Below are positions 40,839 through 49,035 of a stretch of 64,000 nucleotides of DNA, piece after piece. Positions within the stretch are counted from its first letter, which is position 1, and every line of letters begins with the position of its first letter. Both the position numbers and the translations under genes were made by a program. The notes beneath the pieces were generated by a model that saw only the letters and a list, made by a program, of their open reading frames with translations, had not been told where the DNA came from and made no database searches. The DNA is from Nocardioides islandensis (GTDB lineage Bacteria; Actinomycetota; Actinomycetes; Propionibacteriales; Nocardioidaceae), in contig NZ_JADKPN010000007.1 of assembly GCF_015352455.1 (NCBI RefSeq), positions 124,001 to 188,000 of the forward strand, written 5' to 3'.

Positions 40839-42047
40839 ATGACGATCCAGAGGATGACGGCTGGCCGGCCCGCCGAGACGACGGCACAGCCTTCCCGCGA
40901 CTGGCGCTTGCAGGCCACCTGGGCGGCGCTGTTCCTGAACGTGCTCCCGTTCACCGGCGACCACCTGCTGCCGCTGCCGGCGATCGTGGGGCAGCTCATC
41001 GCCCAGGGCGCCCTCCCCGTGGCGCTGGTACTCGCGCTGTTGGCCAACCCACGGGGGCTGGTCCGGCCCAACGTCCACGTGGTGCTGTTCTCCCTGCTGT
41101 GCCTCCTGGCCGTCATGGTGAGCCTGCACAACCCCTTCCTGGTGTCCTCCACCTACCGAGCGCTCCGGTTCTCCGGCTACGTGCTGGTCCTCTGGCTGCT
41201 CTCCCCCTTCTGGGGACGACGGGACCTGGCCTTGCTGCGCTGCCACCGCGTCTGCCTGGTGGTCGTCCTGAGCTCGGTCGCGCTGGGTGCCGTGATCTCG
41301 CCGGGGAAGGCGTTCGCCTTCGACGGCCGGCTCGCGGGCATCATCTGGCCGGTCTTCCCCACCGCGGTGGCACACATGGCCGCGATCCTGGCCGGCACCT
41401 CCGCGCTGCTATGGATGTGCCGCGTCATCTCCGGCCGGAATGCTGTGGCGACCATCGTCCTCGCCGCCCCGGTGCTGGTGGCCACCCACACGCGCACCGC
41501 CCTCCTGGCCGGAGCCGTCGGGTTGGTGTGCGCATCTGCCAGCCTCTTGCTCGCGCGCTCCCGTGCGCGTCGTACGTGGATCTGGGGTGGCGTGCTGAGC
41601 ACGGCGGTCTTCGTGGTCTTCGCCTCCGAGCTGATGTCGTGGCTGCTGCGTGGGCAGACCGCGAGCCAGGCGTCCGGGCTGACCGGCAGGACCACCGTGT
41701 GGTCCCAGGTCCTGGACCACCCGCGCTCGCTCGGGCAGCAGCTCTTCGGCTCGGGCATGTCGAACCTGTCCTTCAACGGGAGCGCGATCGACAGCAACTG
41801 GGTCGGCACCTACCTGGACCTGGGTCTGGTCGGGGCGGCCATCCAGATACTGCTGCTCGCGATCCTGCTCTTGACGGCGTTGACCCGGCCGTCGGGTCCT
41901 CGGCGGGCGGTCGCGATCTTCCTGATCGTCTACTGCATCTTCGCCTCGATCACCGAGACCGGCCTGAGCGGTCCGTCCGCCGTCGTCCTCGACCTCGCCG
42001 TTGCCTCCGCCCTGATCGCGCGGCCCTCCGAACGACCGACCGGATGA
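40839..42047 (+). CDS. O-antigen ligase/polymerase-like membrane protein (Wzy type)
   Basis: A 402-residue polytopic membrane protein with about ten hydrophobic segments. A larger polar loop (~250-320) with LTGRTTVWSQVLDHP and LFGSGMSNLSFNG is typical of the O-antigen ligase/WzyC family, whose active site faces outward. It likely polymerises or transfers lipid-linked repeat units at the outer face of the membrane. First gene of a tight plus-strand group: its stop overlaps the flippase start by four bases. Confidence 0.8.
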   Translation: MTIQRMTAGRPAETTAQPSRDWRLQATWAALFLNVLPFTGDHLLPLPAIVGQLIAQGALPVALVLALLANPRGLVRPNVHVVLFSLLCLLAVMVSLHNPFLVSSTYRALRFSGYVLVLWLLSPFWGRRDLALLRCHRVCLVVVLSSVALGAVISPGKAFAFDGRLAGIIWPVFPTAVAHMAAILAGTSALLWMCRVISGRNAVATIVLAAPVLVATHTRTALLAGAVGLVCASASLLLARSRARRTWIWGGVLSTAVFVVFASELMSWLLRGQTASQASGLTGRTTVWSQVLDHPRSLGQQLFGSGMSNLSFNGSAIDSNWVGTYLDLGLVGAAIQILLLAILLLTALTRPSGPRRAVAIFLIVYCIFASITETGLSGPSAVVLDLAVASALIARPSERPTG

Positions 42048-43381
42048 GCGATCTGGTGGAGCCCACCGAAACGACCGTCCCGGGGCGCTCGGGACTGGTC
42101 GGCCGGGTCAGCTGGGGCATCCTGGACCAGGCTGTGTCGAGCCTCGGCAACTTCGTCCTCAGCATCTGTGCGGCCCGCGGACTACCGGTGTCGGGGTTCG
42201 GCGCCTTCAGCCTGGCCTTCGTGTTCTTCATCTTCCTGGTCAACGCCTCGCGCGGCGTCGCCACCGATCCGCTGATGGTGCGCTTCAGCGGTCCGGAGAC
42301 TCCGGAGTGGCGCCGCGCGGTGAGCGCGGCCAGCGGCGCGGCCCTCAACCTCGGACTGCTGGCGGCGCTGTGCTCGCTGGCCGCTGGGCTGGTGGCCGGC
42401 GGGCCGGTGGGGACGTCCTTCGCGGCGCTGGCGGTAGGACTTCCCGGCCTCCTCCTCCAGGACAGCTACCGCTGTGCCCTCTTCTCGCGAGGTCAGGGCA
42501 AGAGGGTCTTCCTCAACGACTTGCTGTGGTCGGTGCTGCAGGTGGCCGGGCTGGGCGTGCTGCTGTCGCTCGACAAGGTCTCCATCACCGCGCTCATGCT
42601 GGTCTTCGGTGGCACGGCCACGGTCGCCGCCGGGTTCGGCTGGTGGCAGACGGGGCTGGCGCCGAGGCCGACCTGGACCCGGTCCTGGTTCGCGACGCAC
42701 CGCAGCCTGTCCGGTCGCTACCTGATCGAGAACATCGCCGTCGGCGGCGCCCGTCAGGTGCAGGTCTTCGCCCTCGGTGCGGTCGCGGGGCTGGCCGCTG
42801 TCGCGCAGCAACGGGCGGCCGAGATCCTGATGGGACCCTTCCTCATCCTGCTCGCCGGGGTCGGCCAGGTCTCGGTGCCCGAGGCCCGGACGGTGATCGG
42901 CCAGGACCCCGGTCGGCTACGCCGCTTCTGTCTGACCCTCGGCGGCATCCAGGCCGCCCTGGCGGCGGGCTGGGCGGTCGCCGCGATGATCGTGCTGCCG
43001 TGGGGTCCGGGAGAGCTGCTGCTCGGCGACCTGTGGCGTCCGGCGCAGCGCCTCCTCGTCCCGCTCACCCTGATCTACGTGCTCGGCTTCTTCCACGCCG
43101 CCCTGACCGCGGGGCTGCGGGCGCTGGGCGCGTCGCGACGCAGCCTGAAGGCGCAGCTGGTCACCTCGACCCTCTTTGCCTCCTTCGGCGTCGTCGGCGC
43201 CTACCTCGGGGCGGCCTGGGGCGCGTCCTGGGCCGTGGTGATCGGGCTGGTCATCGGGCTGGCGACCTGGTGGGTCCAGCTGGGCCACGGCGTACGCGAC
43301 TACCAAGCGCAGGCCCGGGTCACGCCGGTCGACCGGGATCGGTCCGAGTCCACCACGGAGAGGAGCATCGATGTCACGTGA
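42044..43381 (+). CDS. Polysaccharide flippase-like protein (Wzx/MATE-like)
   Basis: A 445-residue membrane protein with about twelve hydrophobic segments in two similar halves, as in oligosaccharide flippases of the MVF superfamily. Early residues SWGILDQAVSSLGNFVLSI fit the family's first helix, and FAALAVGLPGLLLQDSYRCALFSRGQ is the conserved mid-region loop. It would flip lipid-linked repeat units to the outer face. It overlaps the upstream polymerase by four and the downstream GT4 gene by 11 bases, so all belong to one operon. Confidence 0.82.
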   Translation: MSDLVEPTETTVPGRSGLVGRVSWGILDQAVSSLGNFVLSICAARGLPVSGFGAFSLAFVFFIFLVNASRGVATDPLMVRFSGPETPEWRRAVSAASGAALNLGLLAALCSLAAGLVAGGPVGTSFAALAVGLPGLLLQDSYRCALFSRGQGKRVFLNDLLWSVLQVAGLGVLLSLDKVSITALMLVFGGTATVAAGFGWWQTGLAPRPTWTRSWFATHRSLSGRYLIENIAVGGARQVQVFALGAVAGLAAVAQQRAAEILMGPFLILLAGVGQVSVPEARTVIGQDPGRLRRFCLTLGGIQAALAAGWAVAAMIVLPWGPGELLLGDLWRPAQRLLVPLTLIYVLGFFHAALTAGLRALGASRRSLKAQLVTSTLFASFGVVGAYLGAAWGASWAVVIGLVIGLATWWVQLGHGVRDYQAQARVTPVDRDRSESTTERSIDVT

Positions 43382-44531
43382 CGGCATGCGGGTGGCGATC
43401 AACCTGCTGACCGACCACCCGGAGCACCCTTCGGGGGCCCACTGGGGCTGGACCCGCATGGTCCCCGAGATCGCCTCTCGTCTCGTCGACGGTGAGGAGC
43501 TCCACCTCGTGGTGAGCCCCAGGTCGAAGCCGCTGCACGAGTACCCGGGGTCGAACGTCCACTACCTCATGGCGCCCTGGTCCAACGAGCACCAGCGGCT
43601 GCGCACGCTGAGCGAGCAGCTCTACCTGCCGCCCCGGCTCCGGGCTGCGGGCATCGACGTGTTCAACACGCTGATCGCGCCCCTGGTCAGACCTGCGCCC
43701 GGCGTGGTGGCGCACTTCAAGACCTTCCAGGCCTTCAACGACCCGGGTTCGCTCTCGCCGGCGGTGCGTGCCTACCGCAGGATCGGCTACCCGCACACGG
43801 TCAAGATGGCCGACGCCATCGTCGTGAACTCCGAGGACCTGCGCGCCGAGGTACTGCGCTACCTCGACGTCGACCCGGGCAAGCTCCGCCTGGTCCCGGA
43901 GGCCGTCGACCACGACACCTTCCGGCCCGGTGACCCGGAGGAGGCGCGGGTGCGGGTGAAGGAGAGGGGAGTGACCCGCCCCTTCGTGCTCTTCGTCTCG
44001 TCGCTGTGGAGGTACAAGAACGCCCACGGACTGATGCGTGCCTTCGCCCAAGCCAGGTCATCGCTCGAGGGTTACCAGCTGGTGGTGGTCGGTCCCCTCC
44101 GTGAGGAGGAGTACGTCGGTGAGCTGCGCCGGCTCGCCGAGGAGCTCGGCATCGCCGACGACGTGGTCTGGGTCGGAGGCGTGCCGCTGGAGGAGACCGT
44201 CGACTTCTACCGTTGTGCCAAAGTGTTCGCCTACCCGTCGTTCAACGAGTCGTTCGGGCTGCCGATCCTCGAGGCGATGGCGTGCGGCTGCCCCGTGGTG
44301 ACCTCCGACCGGACGGCCACGCAAGAGACGGCGGGCAGTGCCGCGATCCTGGTCGACCCGGACGACGTGGAGCAGATCGCGACGGCCCTGGTACGCGCGT
44401 GCGGCCCGGACCATGAGGCGCTGCGCGGCCGCGGCCTGGAGCGGGCCGCGCAGTTCACGTGGGCCGCGACCGCCGAGAAGACGCTCGCGGTCTATCGAGA
44501 GGTCCACCAGGCTCGTGTCCAGGCACGGTGA
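43371..44531 (+). CDS. Glycosyltransferase family 4
   Basis: A 386-residue cytosolic GT-B transferase that uses a nucleotide-activated sugar with retention of configuration. The N-domain starts MRVAINLLTDHPEHPSGA. In the C-domain, RPFVLFVSSLWRYKNAHGLM and SFNESFGLPILEAMACGCPVV (the E-x7-E motif) bind the donor. Its start overlaps the flippase by 11 bases and its end the PAP2 gene by 17, so it is in the polysaccharide operon. The donor sugar is unknown. Confidence 0.9.
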   Translation: MSRDGMRVAINLLTDHPEHPSGAHWGWTRMVPEIASRLVDGEELHLVVSPRSKPLHEYPGSNVHYLMAPWSNEHQRLRTLSEQLYLPPRLRAAGIDVFNTLIAPLVRPAPGVVAHFKTFQAFNDPGSLSPAVRAYRRIGYPHTVKMADAIVVNSEDLRAEVLRYLDVDPGKLRLVPEAVDHDTFRPGDPEEARVRVKERGVTRPFVLFVSSLWRYKNAHGLMRAFAQARSSLEGYQLVVVGPLREEEYVGELRRLAEELGIADDVVWVGGVPLEETVDFYRCAKVFAYPSFNESFGLPILEAMACGCPVVTSDRTATQETAGSAAILVDPDDVEQIATALVRACGPDHEALRGRGLERAAQFTWAATAEKTLAVYREVHQARVQAR

Positions 44532-45222
44532 CAGGCGCCCGACCGCCCGTCGACGGCCCCCCGTCGCCCTGACCATCTCGGCGATCGCAGGGACCCTCTA
44601 CCTCCTGCTGACTGGTCTGGTCGCGGACCACATGGTGGATGCCCTCGACCAGACGGCCCGCCACCGGTCGCGACCGGGGAACGTATGGGGCCCGCTGCAG
44701 CTCCGGGCCGACCACATCGTGGAGGGGCTCAAGCCGGCCCACGTCGTACCCCTGTTGCTGGTGGTCGTCCTCGCGTGCGCCGTCGTCCAGCGGTCATGGC
44801 GGCCGGTCGTGGTCGGAGCGGTCTCGGTGCTGTCGACGGGCGCGCTCGTGGTGGCGACGAAGATCCTCGTCGCGCGTCCCGACCCGGGCGGCAACATCGC
44901 CACCATCGGCGGCGCCTATCCTTCTGGCCACACCGCGGTCCTGATGGCCGTCGCGGGCGCCGGTCTCCTGGCGATCATCTCGCGGCCCGCATGGTGGTCC
45001 TGGGTGTCCCCGGTCTTGGGCGACGCGATGATGGCCTTCTGCCTGGTCGTGCAGACCACGCACTGGCTCAGCGACGTCGTGGGGGGCATGCTGGCCGCCT
45101 TCACCGTGCTCGGGCTCAGCGCGTGGGTGAGCTCGCAGTGGGATGTCCGCCGGCTCGGGTGGCAGCGACGGCGCCAGTCGCCGAGCCGCCAGAACCCCGC
45201 AGCCTCGTCCGGGCGGCGCTGA
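44515..45222 (+). CDS. PAP2-family membrane phosphatase
   Basis: A 235-residue integral membrane protein with about six hydrophobic segments and the PAP2 motifs: ATKILVARPDPG (motif 1), AYPSGHTAVLM (motif 2) and TTHWLSDVVGG (motif 3, His and Asp). It probably dephosphorylates undecaprenyl pyrophosphate left over from repeat-unit polymerisation. The GTG start at 44515 overlaps the GT4 gene by 17 bases. The last 107 bases overlap the end of the convergent GT2 gene, where the protein tail is Arg/Ser/Gln-rich and probably not conserved. Confidence 0.87.
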   Translation: MSRHGDRRPTARRRPPVALTISAIAGTLYLLLTGLVADHMVDALDQTARHRSRPGNVWGPLQLRADHIVEGLKPAHVVPLLLVVVLACAVVQRSWRPVVVGAVSVLSTGALVVATKILVARPDPGGNIATIGGAYPSGHTAVLMAVAGAGLLAIISRPAWWSWVSPVLGDAMMAFCLVVQTTHWLSDVVGGMLAAFTVLGLSAWVSSQWDVRRLGWQRRRQSPSRQNPAASSGRR

Positions 45223-46051
45223 CCAGCCAGCCCGCGACCTCCGCCAAGCACACCCACCTTTCGCGGGTGGACAGCGGTGCGGCCAACACCGCGCGCACGA
45301 AGCCGGCGGCGTACTCGACGTACATGCGGGCCATCGGGTGAACCAGAGGGTTGCTTCGGCCGACCCCCATCTTGGTGGCCCTCGCGCGCCGGGAGCCGTG
45401 CGAGGCCTGGGCTTCGTGCTGGCGGTTGGAGAACAGCACTCGCGGGACCTGGACGAACGGTCCGGCCAGGGCCAGCTCCGCCACGAAGGTGCGGTCGGAG
45501 TTGTAGTAGTCCTGCTGCGGTCGGACGCTGCGGAGGACCTCGGTGCGCACGATGCCGTAGAAGTCGGTGCCGCCGGGCGAGACGCGCAGCACGCTGCGCA
45601 GCCGCGCGCGAGGCGAGGGGTTCGCGGTGTCCAGCGGGTAGGGGTCGGCGGAGATCACCTCACCCTGCCCGTCGATGGTGCGGTGCCAGCTGTGCGCCAG
45701 CACGGCCTCCGGGTGTGCCTCGAGCGCCTCGACGCAGGCCCGGAGCAGGTCCGGGTCGTAGCGGTCGTCGTGGGAGGCGAACTTGAAGTACGGCGCGCGG
45801 GCCAGCGCCACCACCGCCCTGTGGTTGCCCACGGCACCGAGGTTGCGGGCCTGGCGGACGTAGCGGATGCGGGGATCCCGGGCGGCGTACTCCTGGCAGA
45901 TGGCGGCCGTGGCGTCGGTGGACGCGTTGTCGGAGATGATCAGCTCGAAGTCCGTGAGCGTCTGCGCGAGCAGGTCGTCCAAGGACTGCCGCAGGTAGCG
46001 CTCGGCGTTGTAGACGGGCAGCCCGATGCTGACCCGGGCTGCCGACGTCAT
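45116..46051 (-). CDS. Glycosyltransferase family 2
   Basis: A 311-residue GT-A inverting transferase: VSIGLPVYNAERYLRQSLDDLL at the N-terminus, LIISDNASTDATAAI for nucleotide binding, and FASHDDRYDPD as the DxD-like metal site. The sequence fits transferases acting on surface polysaccharides. The ATG at 46051 overlaps the methyltransferase stop by four bases. The C-terminal ~35 residues overlap the PAP2 gene in the opposite strand. The sugar is unknown. Confidence 0.88.
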   Translation of the reverse strand: MTSAARVSIGLPVYNAERYLRQSLDDLLAQTLTDFELIISDNASTDATAAICQEYAARDPRIRYVRQARNLGAVGNHRAVVALARAPYFKFASHDDRYDPDLLRACVEALEAHPEAVLAHSWHRTIDGQGEVISADPYPLDTANPSPRARLRSVLRVSPGGTDFYGIVRTEVLRSVRPQQDYYNSDRTFVAELALAGPFVQVPRVLFSNRQHEAQASHGSRRARATKMGVGRSNPLVHPMARMYVEYAAGFVRAVLAAPLSTRERWVCLAEVAGWLVSAARTRLRGSGGSATGAVAATRAGGHPTASSPTR

Positions 46052-46908
46052 GTCGCCCGCGCCTTCAGGTGCACCCACAGGTGCCATCCGAGGCGCCCCG
46101 CACCGGGCAGGCCGTGCACCGGCAGGGGTGGCGCGTGCATGTAGGTCTGGTGAGCACGCTCCACGACGAAGTCGGGGAAGTCGCGTTCCACGTCGCGGAG
46201 GTCGTAGACGCGGGCGAACGGGTTCAACGGCCCGTCGGTGCTGCGGTGCACGAAGTTGTCCAGGGCCAGGTAGTGCCCCAGCCCGGCCTCCTCGGCGTTG
46301 GCGAGGTGCCGTCCGAGCATGGTGTCCGGCGCGACCCGGCTGCGCACCGGGTAGGCGGCGAGCAGCGCGGCCCGGCGGACCAGGCGGATGCTCACCTGGT
46401 AGTTGAGGGACCGGCGCGCGTAGAGCATGACCACCAGACGGCCACCGGGCTTCAGCACGCGGTGGATCTCGGCCTGCGCCTGGCGGATGTCCGGCACGTG
46501 GTGCAGCACCCCGTGGGAGAAGACGATGTCGAAGCTGTCGTCGGGCCACGGTGTGGCGAGCACGCTGCCTTGCCGGAGGTCGTCGTACGCCAGGTCCCGC
46601 AGCGCCAGCCGGGTGCGCACCCGGGCGACGGACTCGGGGGTCAGGTCCAGGCCCGACCAGCGGGCACCCCGCTTGATGAGCTGCTCGGACTCGGCCCCCT
46701 GGCCCAGGCCGACCTCCAGCACCCGCTGCCCGCGCCAGTCGACCTCGTCGAGACACTCGAGGATGTGCCGCTCCTGGCGGTAGCGCCAGTGGTCGTAGCT
46801 GGCGAAGAACTTCTCGTAGTCGTCGTCGAAGCCCTCGTGCAACCCGCCGACGATGTCGTCCCCGCACGGATGGGTGTTCCAGAAGTCCTGCACGCGCGCT
46901 TCGTCCAC
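46048..46908 (-). CDS. Class I SAM methyltransferase, polysaccharide locus
   Basis: A 286-residue methyltransferase. Motif I is VLEVGLGQGAESEQLI (~residue 65), followed by WSGLDLTPESV (motif II) and FDIVFSHGVLHHVPDI (motif III). The N-terminal VQDFWNTHPCGDDIVGG is common to methyltransferases from exopolysaccharide clusters. It could methylate a sugar in the repeat unit. The GTG at 46908 has GAGGGGG before it. Coupled to the GT2 gene by a four-base overlap. Confidence 0.87.
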   Translation of the reverse strand: MDEARVQDFWNTHPCGDDIVGGLHEGFDDDYEKFFASYDHWRYRQERHILECLDEVDWRGQRVLEVGLGQGAESEQLIKRGARWSGLDLTPESVARVRTRLALRDLAYDDLRQGSVLATPWPDDSFDIVFSHGVLHHVPDIRQAQAEIHRVLKPGGRLVVMLYARRSLNYQVSIRLVRRAALLAAYPVRSRVAPDTMLGRHLANAEEAGLGHYLALDNFVHRSTDGPLNPFARVYDLRDVERDFPDFVVERAHQTYMHAPPLPVHGLPGAGRLGWHLWVHLKARAT

Positions 46909-47037
46909 GTGGCCCCCTCGGCTGCGGCCCGGCGAGCTCCCCCTGGCGCGCGCACGACCGCAGGTCATTCTAAGCCGGGAGCCACGGCGCGACCCAGTGG
47001 TCTGGTCCACGCAGTCGGGGCGCGACCGGCCTGCTGA

Positions 47038-48645
47038 TCAGCTCCGCGTGCTGCCGGCGTCCTGGTGGTAGGGCGCGGACCGCCAGGTCGACCAGGACAC
47101 CTGCGGCCCGAGCAACCGGATCATGAAGCGCCACGGTCCGTGGTAGGCGTTGGCGCGCCAGACGTTGTCCTGGGCGAGCGAGATGGCATCGGGCACGACG
47201 TACTTCAGGTACGGCGCCCACTCGGGCACCGTGCCGTAGGTGGACACCAGGCTCATGAAGCCGCACCCGTGCTCCACCGTGCACCCGGGGATCTTCGTGG
47301 GGTCGAACTCGAACGTGTTGCGCACGACGCGCAGGTGCTGGGTCTTCCACCGGCAGTCGTCGATGTAGGGCGCGGTGCCGATGAGGTCGGGGTCACCGCA
47401 GCGGGCCACGGTCGCCACCCCGGGGTTGACCAAGGTGCTGTAGTCCGCACTGACGTTGTAGGGCGACCCCGCGAAGCGGCCGGGGTGCTCCCAGGCCATG
47501 ATCCCGGACCAGTTGTCCACGAACAGGTTCCCGGAGATCCGCAGGTGGCGTCCGTAGAGGCTGCCGGCGCGCTGGTCGCTGCCCGACTCGGAGATGTAGA
47601 TCGCGGGCGTGCCGTCGAGCGACTCGAGGCCGATCTTCCAGCCGTTGCGGACGAAGGTGTTGCGGCGGATGAGCGCGTTGTAGCTGATCTCGTAGAACAG
47701 CCCGACGTCGTCGTTGTTGGCGATGTAGTTGCCCTCGAAGAGGAATCCCACGTTGTCGGTGTCGGCCCATAGGCCCGGGCCGTGGTTGTCGTGAACGTAG
47801 TTGTCGACCACGCGGGCGCCACGGGTGTCCCAGAACTTGCCGCCCCCGGCGCAGCCGCAGCCCGGCTGGAGGTTCTCCCAGTCGGCGGTGTTGTTGCCCA
47901 CGATCTCGTTGCCGCGCAGCACGACGTCGTGCGCCGGCCCGTTGGACTCGTGGGCCGCGAAGCCGTACTCGCCGTTGTCGCGCAGGCAGTTCTTCACCAC
48001 GCGGGAACCGTCGGCCAGGAAGACCCCGGCGCCGGCGTTCTGCTGGATCGTGCTGTGGTCGACGACCCAGTCGTTCCCCGACCCGCTGTTGACCACCGTC
48101 TCGCCCGGGTTGTCCTGCACGCTCTGCCCGAAGTTCTCGATCGTCAGGTGCGAGATCCGTACGTCGTGGGCGCTGCTGCTGAAGGCGTAGCGGTTGACCC
48201 GCCGTCCGTCGAGGACGGCGCCCGGCGCACCGATGTAGACGTTCCCGTTCTTGGGCTGGACCTGGTCGAAGGCGCCGCCCGGGATGATGTGCCGGCCGGG
48301 CTCGAGCCAGAACGTGGTGCCGGCCGGGGCCCGCGCTGTCAGCCGTTGGAGGCTCTGCGAGGTGCTCACCTTCCTGGCGCCAGCCGGCTTGGACGCCGGG
48401 CCGTCCAGCTGTGCCGTCCCGCAGACCGCGCGCGGAGCACCGGCCCCGGCGGACCGAGCCGAGACACCAGCCAGGGGGGCGGCGCGGTGCTGGGTGACCG
48501 GAGACGCGACCGCACTCGTCGACAGTGCCCCGAGCGACGGTGCGCCGGCGGCCAGGGCGGGCAGGACACCGAGGAGGCCCACGACCCCGGCCAGGAGCGA
48601 GATGGACAGCCGCCCGCGTCGCGGCCCCGTGTGGCGCTCGGTCAT
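47038..48645 (-). CDS. Secreted right-handed parallel beta-helix protein
   Basis: A 535-residue exported protein. A signal peptide (~1-35, ending ALAAGAP) is followed by a Pro/Ala region and then, from about residue 90 to 460, short repeating strands with Asn/Gly turns (VRISHLTIENFGQS, WVVDHSTIQQNAGAGVF, VVLRGNEIVGNN, ARVVDNYVHDNHG, FLFEGNYIANND). These match the NosD/pectate-lyase-like beta-helix. Cys pairs in GCGCAGG and EHGCGF may form disulfides. The likely role is binding or cutting a polysaccharide outside the cell, maybe the product of this locus. Catalytic residues cannot be assigned. Confidence 0.82.
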   Translation of the reverse strand: MTERHTGPRRGRLSISLLAGVVGLLGVLPALAAGAPSLGALSTSAVASPVTQHRAAPLAGVSARSAGAGAPRAVCGTAQLDGPASKPAGARKVSTSQSLQRLTARAPAGTTFWLEPGRHIIPGGAFDQVQPKNGNVYIGAPGAVLDGRRVNRYAFSSSAHDVRISHLTIENFGQSVQDNPGETVVNSGSGNDWVVDHSTIQQNAGAGVFLADGSRVVKNCLRDNGEYGFAAHESNGPAHDVVLRGNEIVGNNTADWENLQPGCGCAGGGKFWDTRGARVVDNYVHDNHGPGLWADTDNVGFLFEGNYIANNDDVGLFYEISYNALIRRNTFVRNGWKIGLESLDGTPAIYISESGSDQRAGSLYGRHLRISGNLFVDNWSGIMAWEHPGRFAGSPYNVSADYSTLVNPGVATVARCGDPDLIGTAPYIDDCRWKTQHLRVVRNTFEFDPTKIPGCTVEHGCGFMSLVSTYGTVPEWAPYLKYVVPDAISLAQDNVWRANAYHGPWRFMIRLLGPQVSWSTWRSAPYHQDAGSTRS

Positions 48646-48823
48646 GCTGGTCACCTCGGTGCCTGGGAAGCGCGGTCCTCGCGACGCTAACACGCCGGCC
48701 GCTCCGAGTGGTCTGGACGTCTCGGGAGGAACCTGCCCGTGGGCCTACCTCGTCCGCGACCCGGGGCCGCACAATGATCCAAGGTCGTCCCGCCAGGGGG
48801 GAGGGGATGACCGAGGGGGGCTC

Positions 48824-49009
48824 ATGGAGGTCGTGCTCGTGCGCGGCGGTCTCGGGATGCGGATGCGGTCCGACGCCCGCTTCCTGCCCCGACCGATGAC
48901 ACCCGTCGCCGTGCGGGCCGTGCCGTGGCACGACCTGCGGCGCGGCCCTTCGGCGTACGACCGACGGGTCCGCGTCATCGACCAGCTCTCGCCCGCGACG
49001 GTCCACTGA
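48824..49009 (+). pseudogene. Truncated relic of the cytidylyltransferase gene
   Basis: A 61-codon reading frame starting MEVVLVRGGLGMRMRSD. It aligns with the first ~36 residues of the intact glucose-1-phosphate cytidylyltransferase-like gene at 55611 (MKVVLFCGGLGMRMRAD), including PMxP and WHxxR. Similarity then stops and the frame ends after an unrelated tail. The nucleotide sequence is also similar. The substrate-binding residues are lost, so it is not functional. It is preceded by a GA-rich stretch and followed 27 bases later by the duplicated-domain gene. It looks like a remnant of a duplication or of an older locus arrangement. Confidence 0.75.
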
Positions 49010-49035
49010 CCCTCGCGCACCGATTGGAGACACCC

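Noticed and set aside
40772..43381. A single long protein covering polymerase and flippase
   Set aside because: The part before 42044 is the wrong frame of the polymerase gene; the flippase starts at the overlapping ATG.
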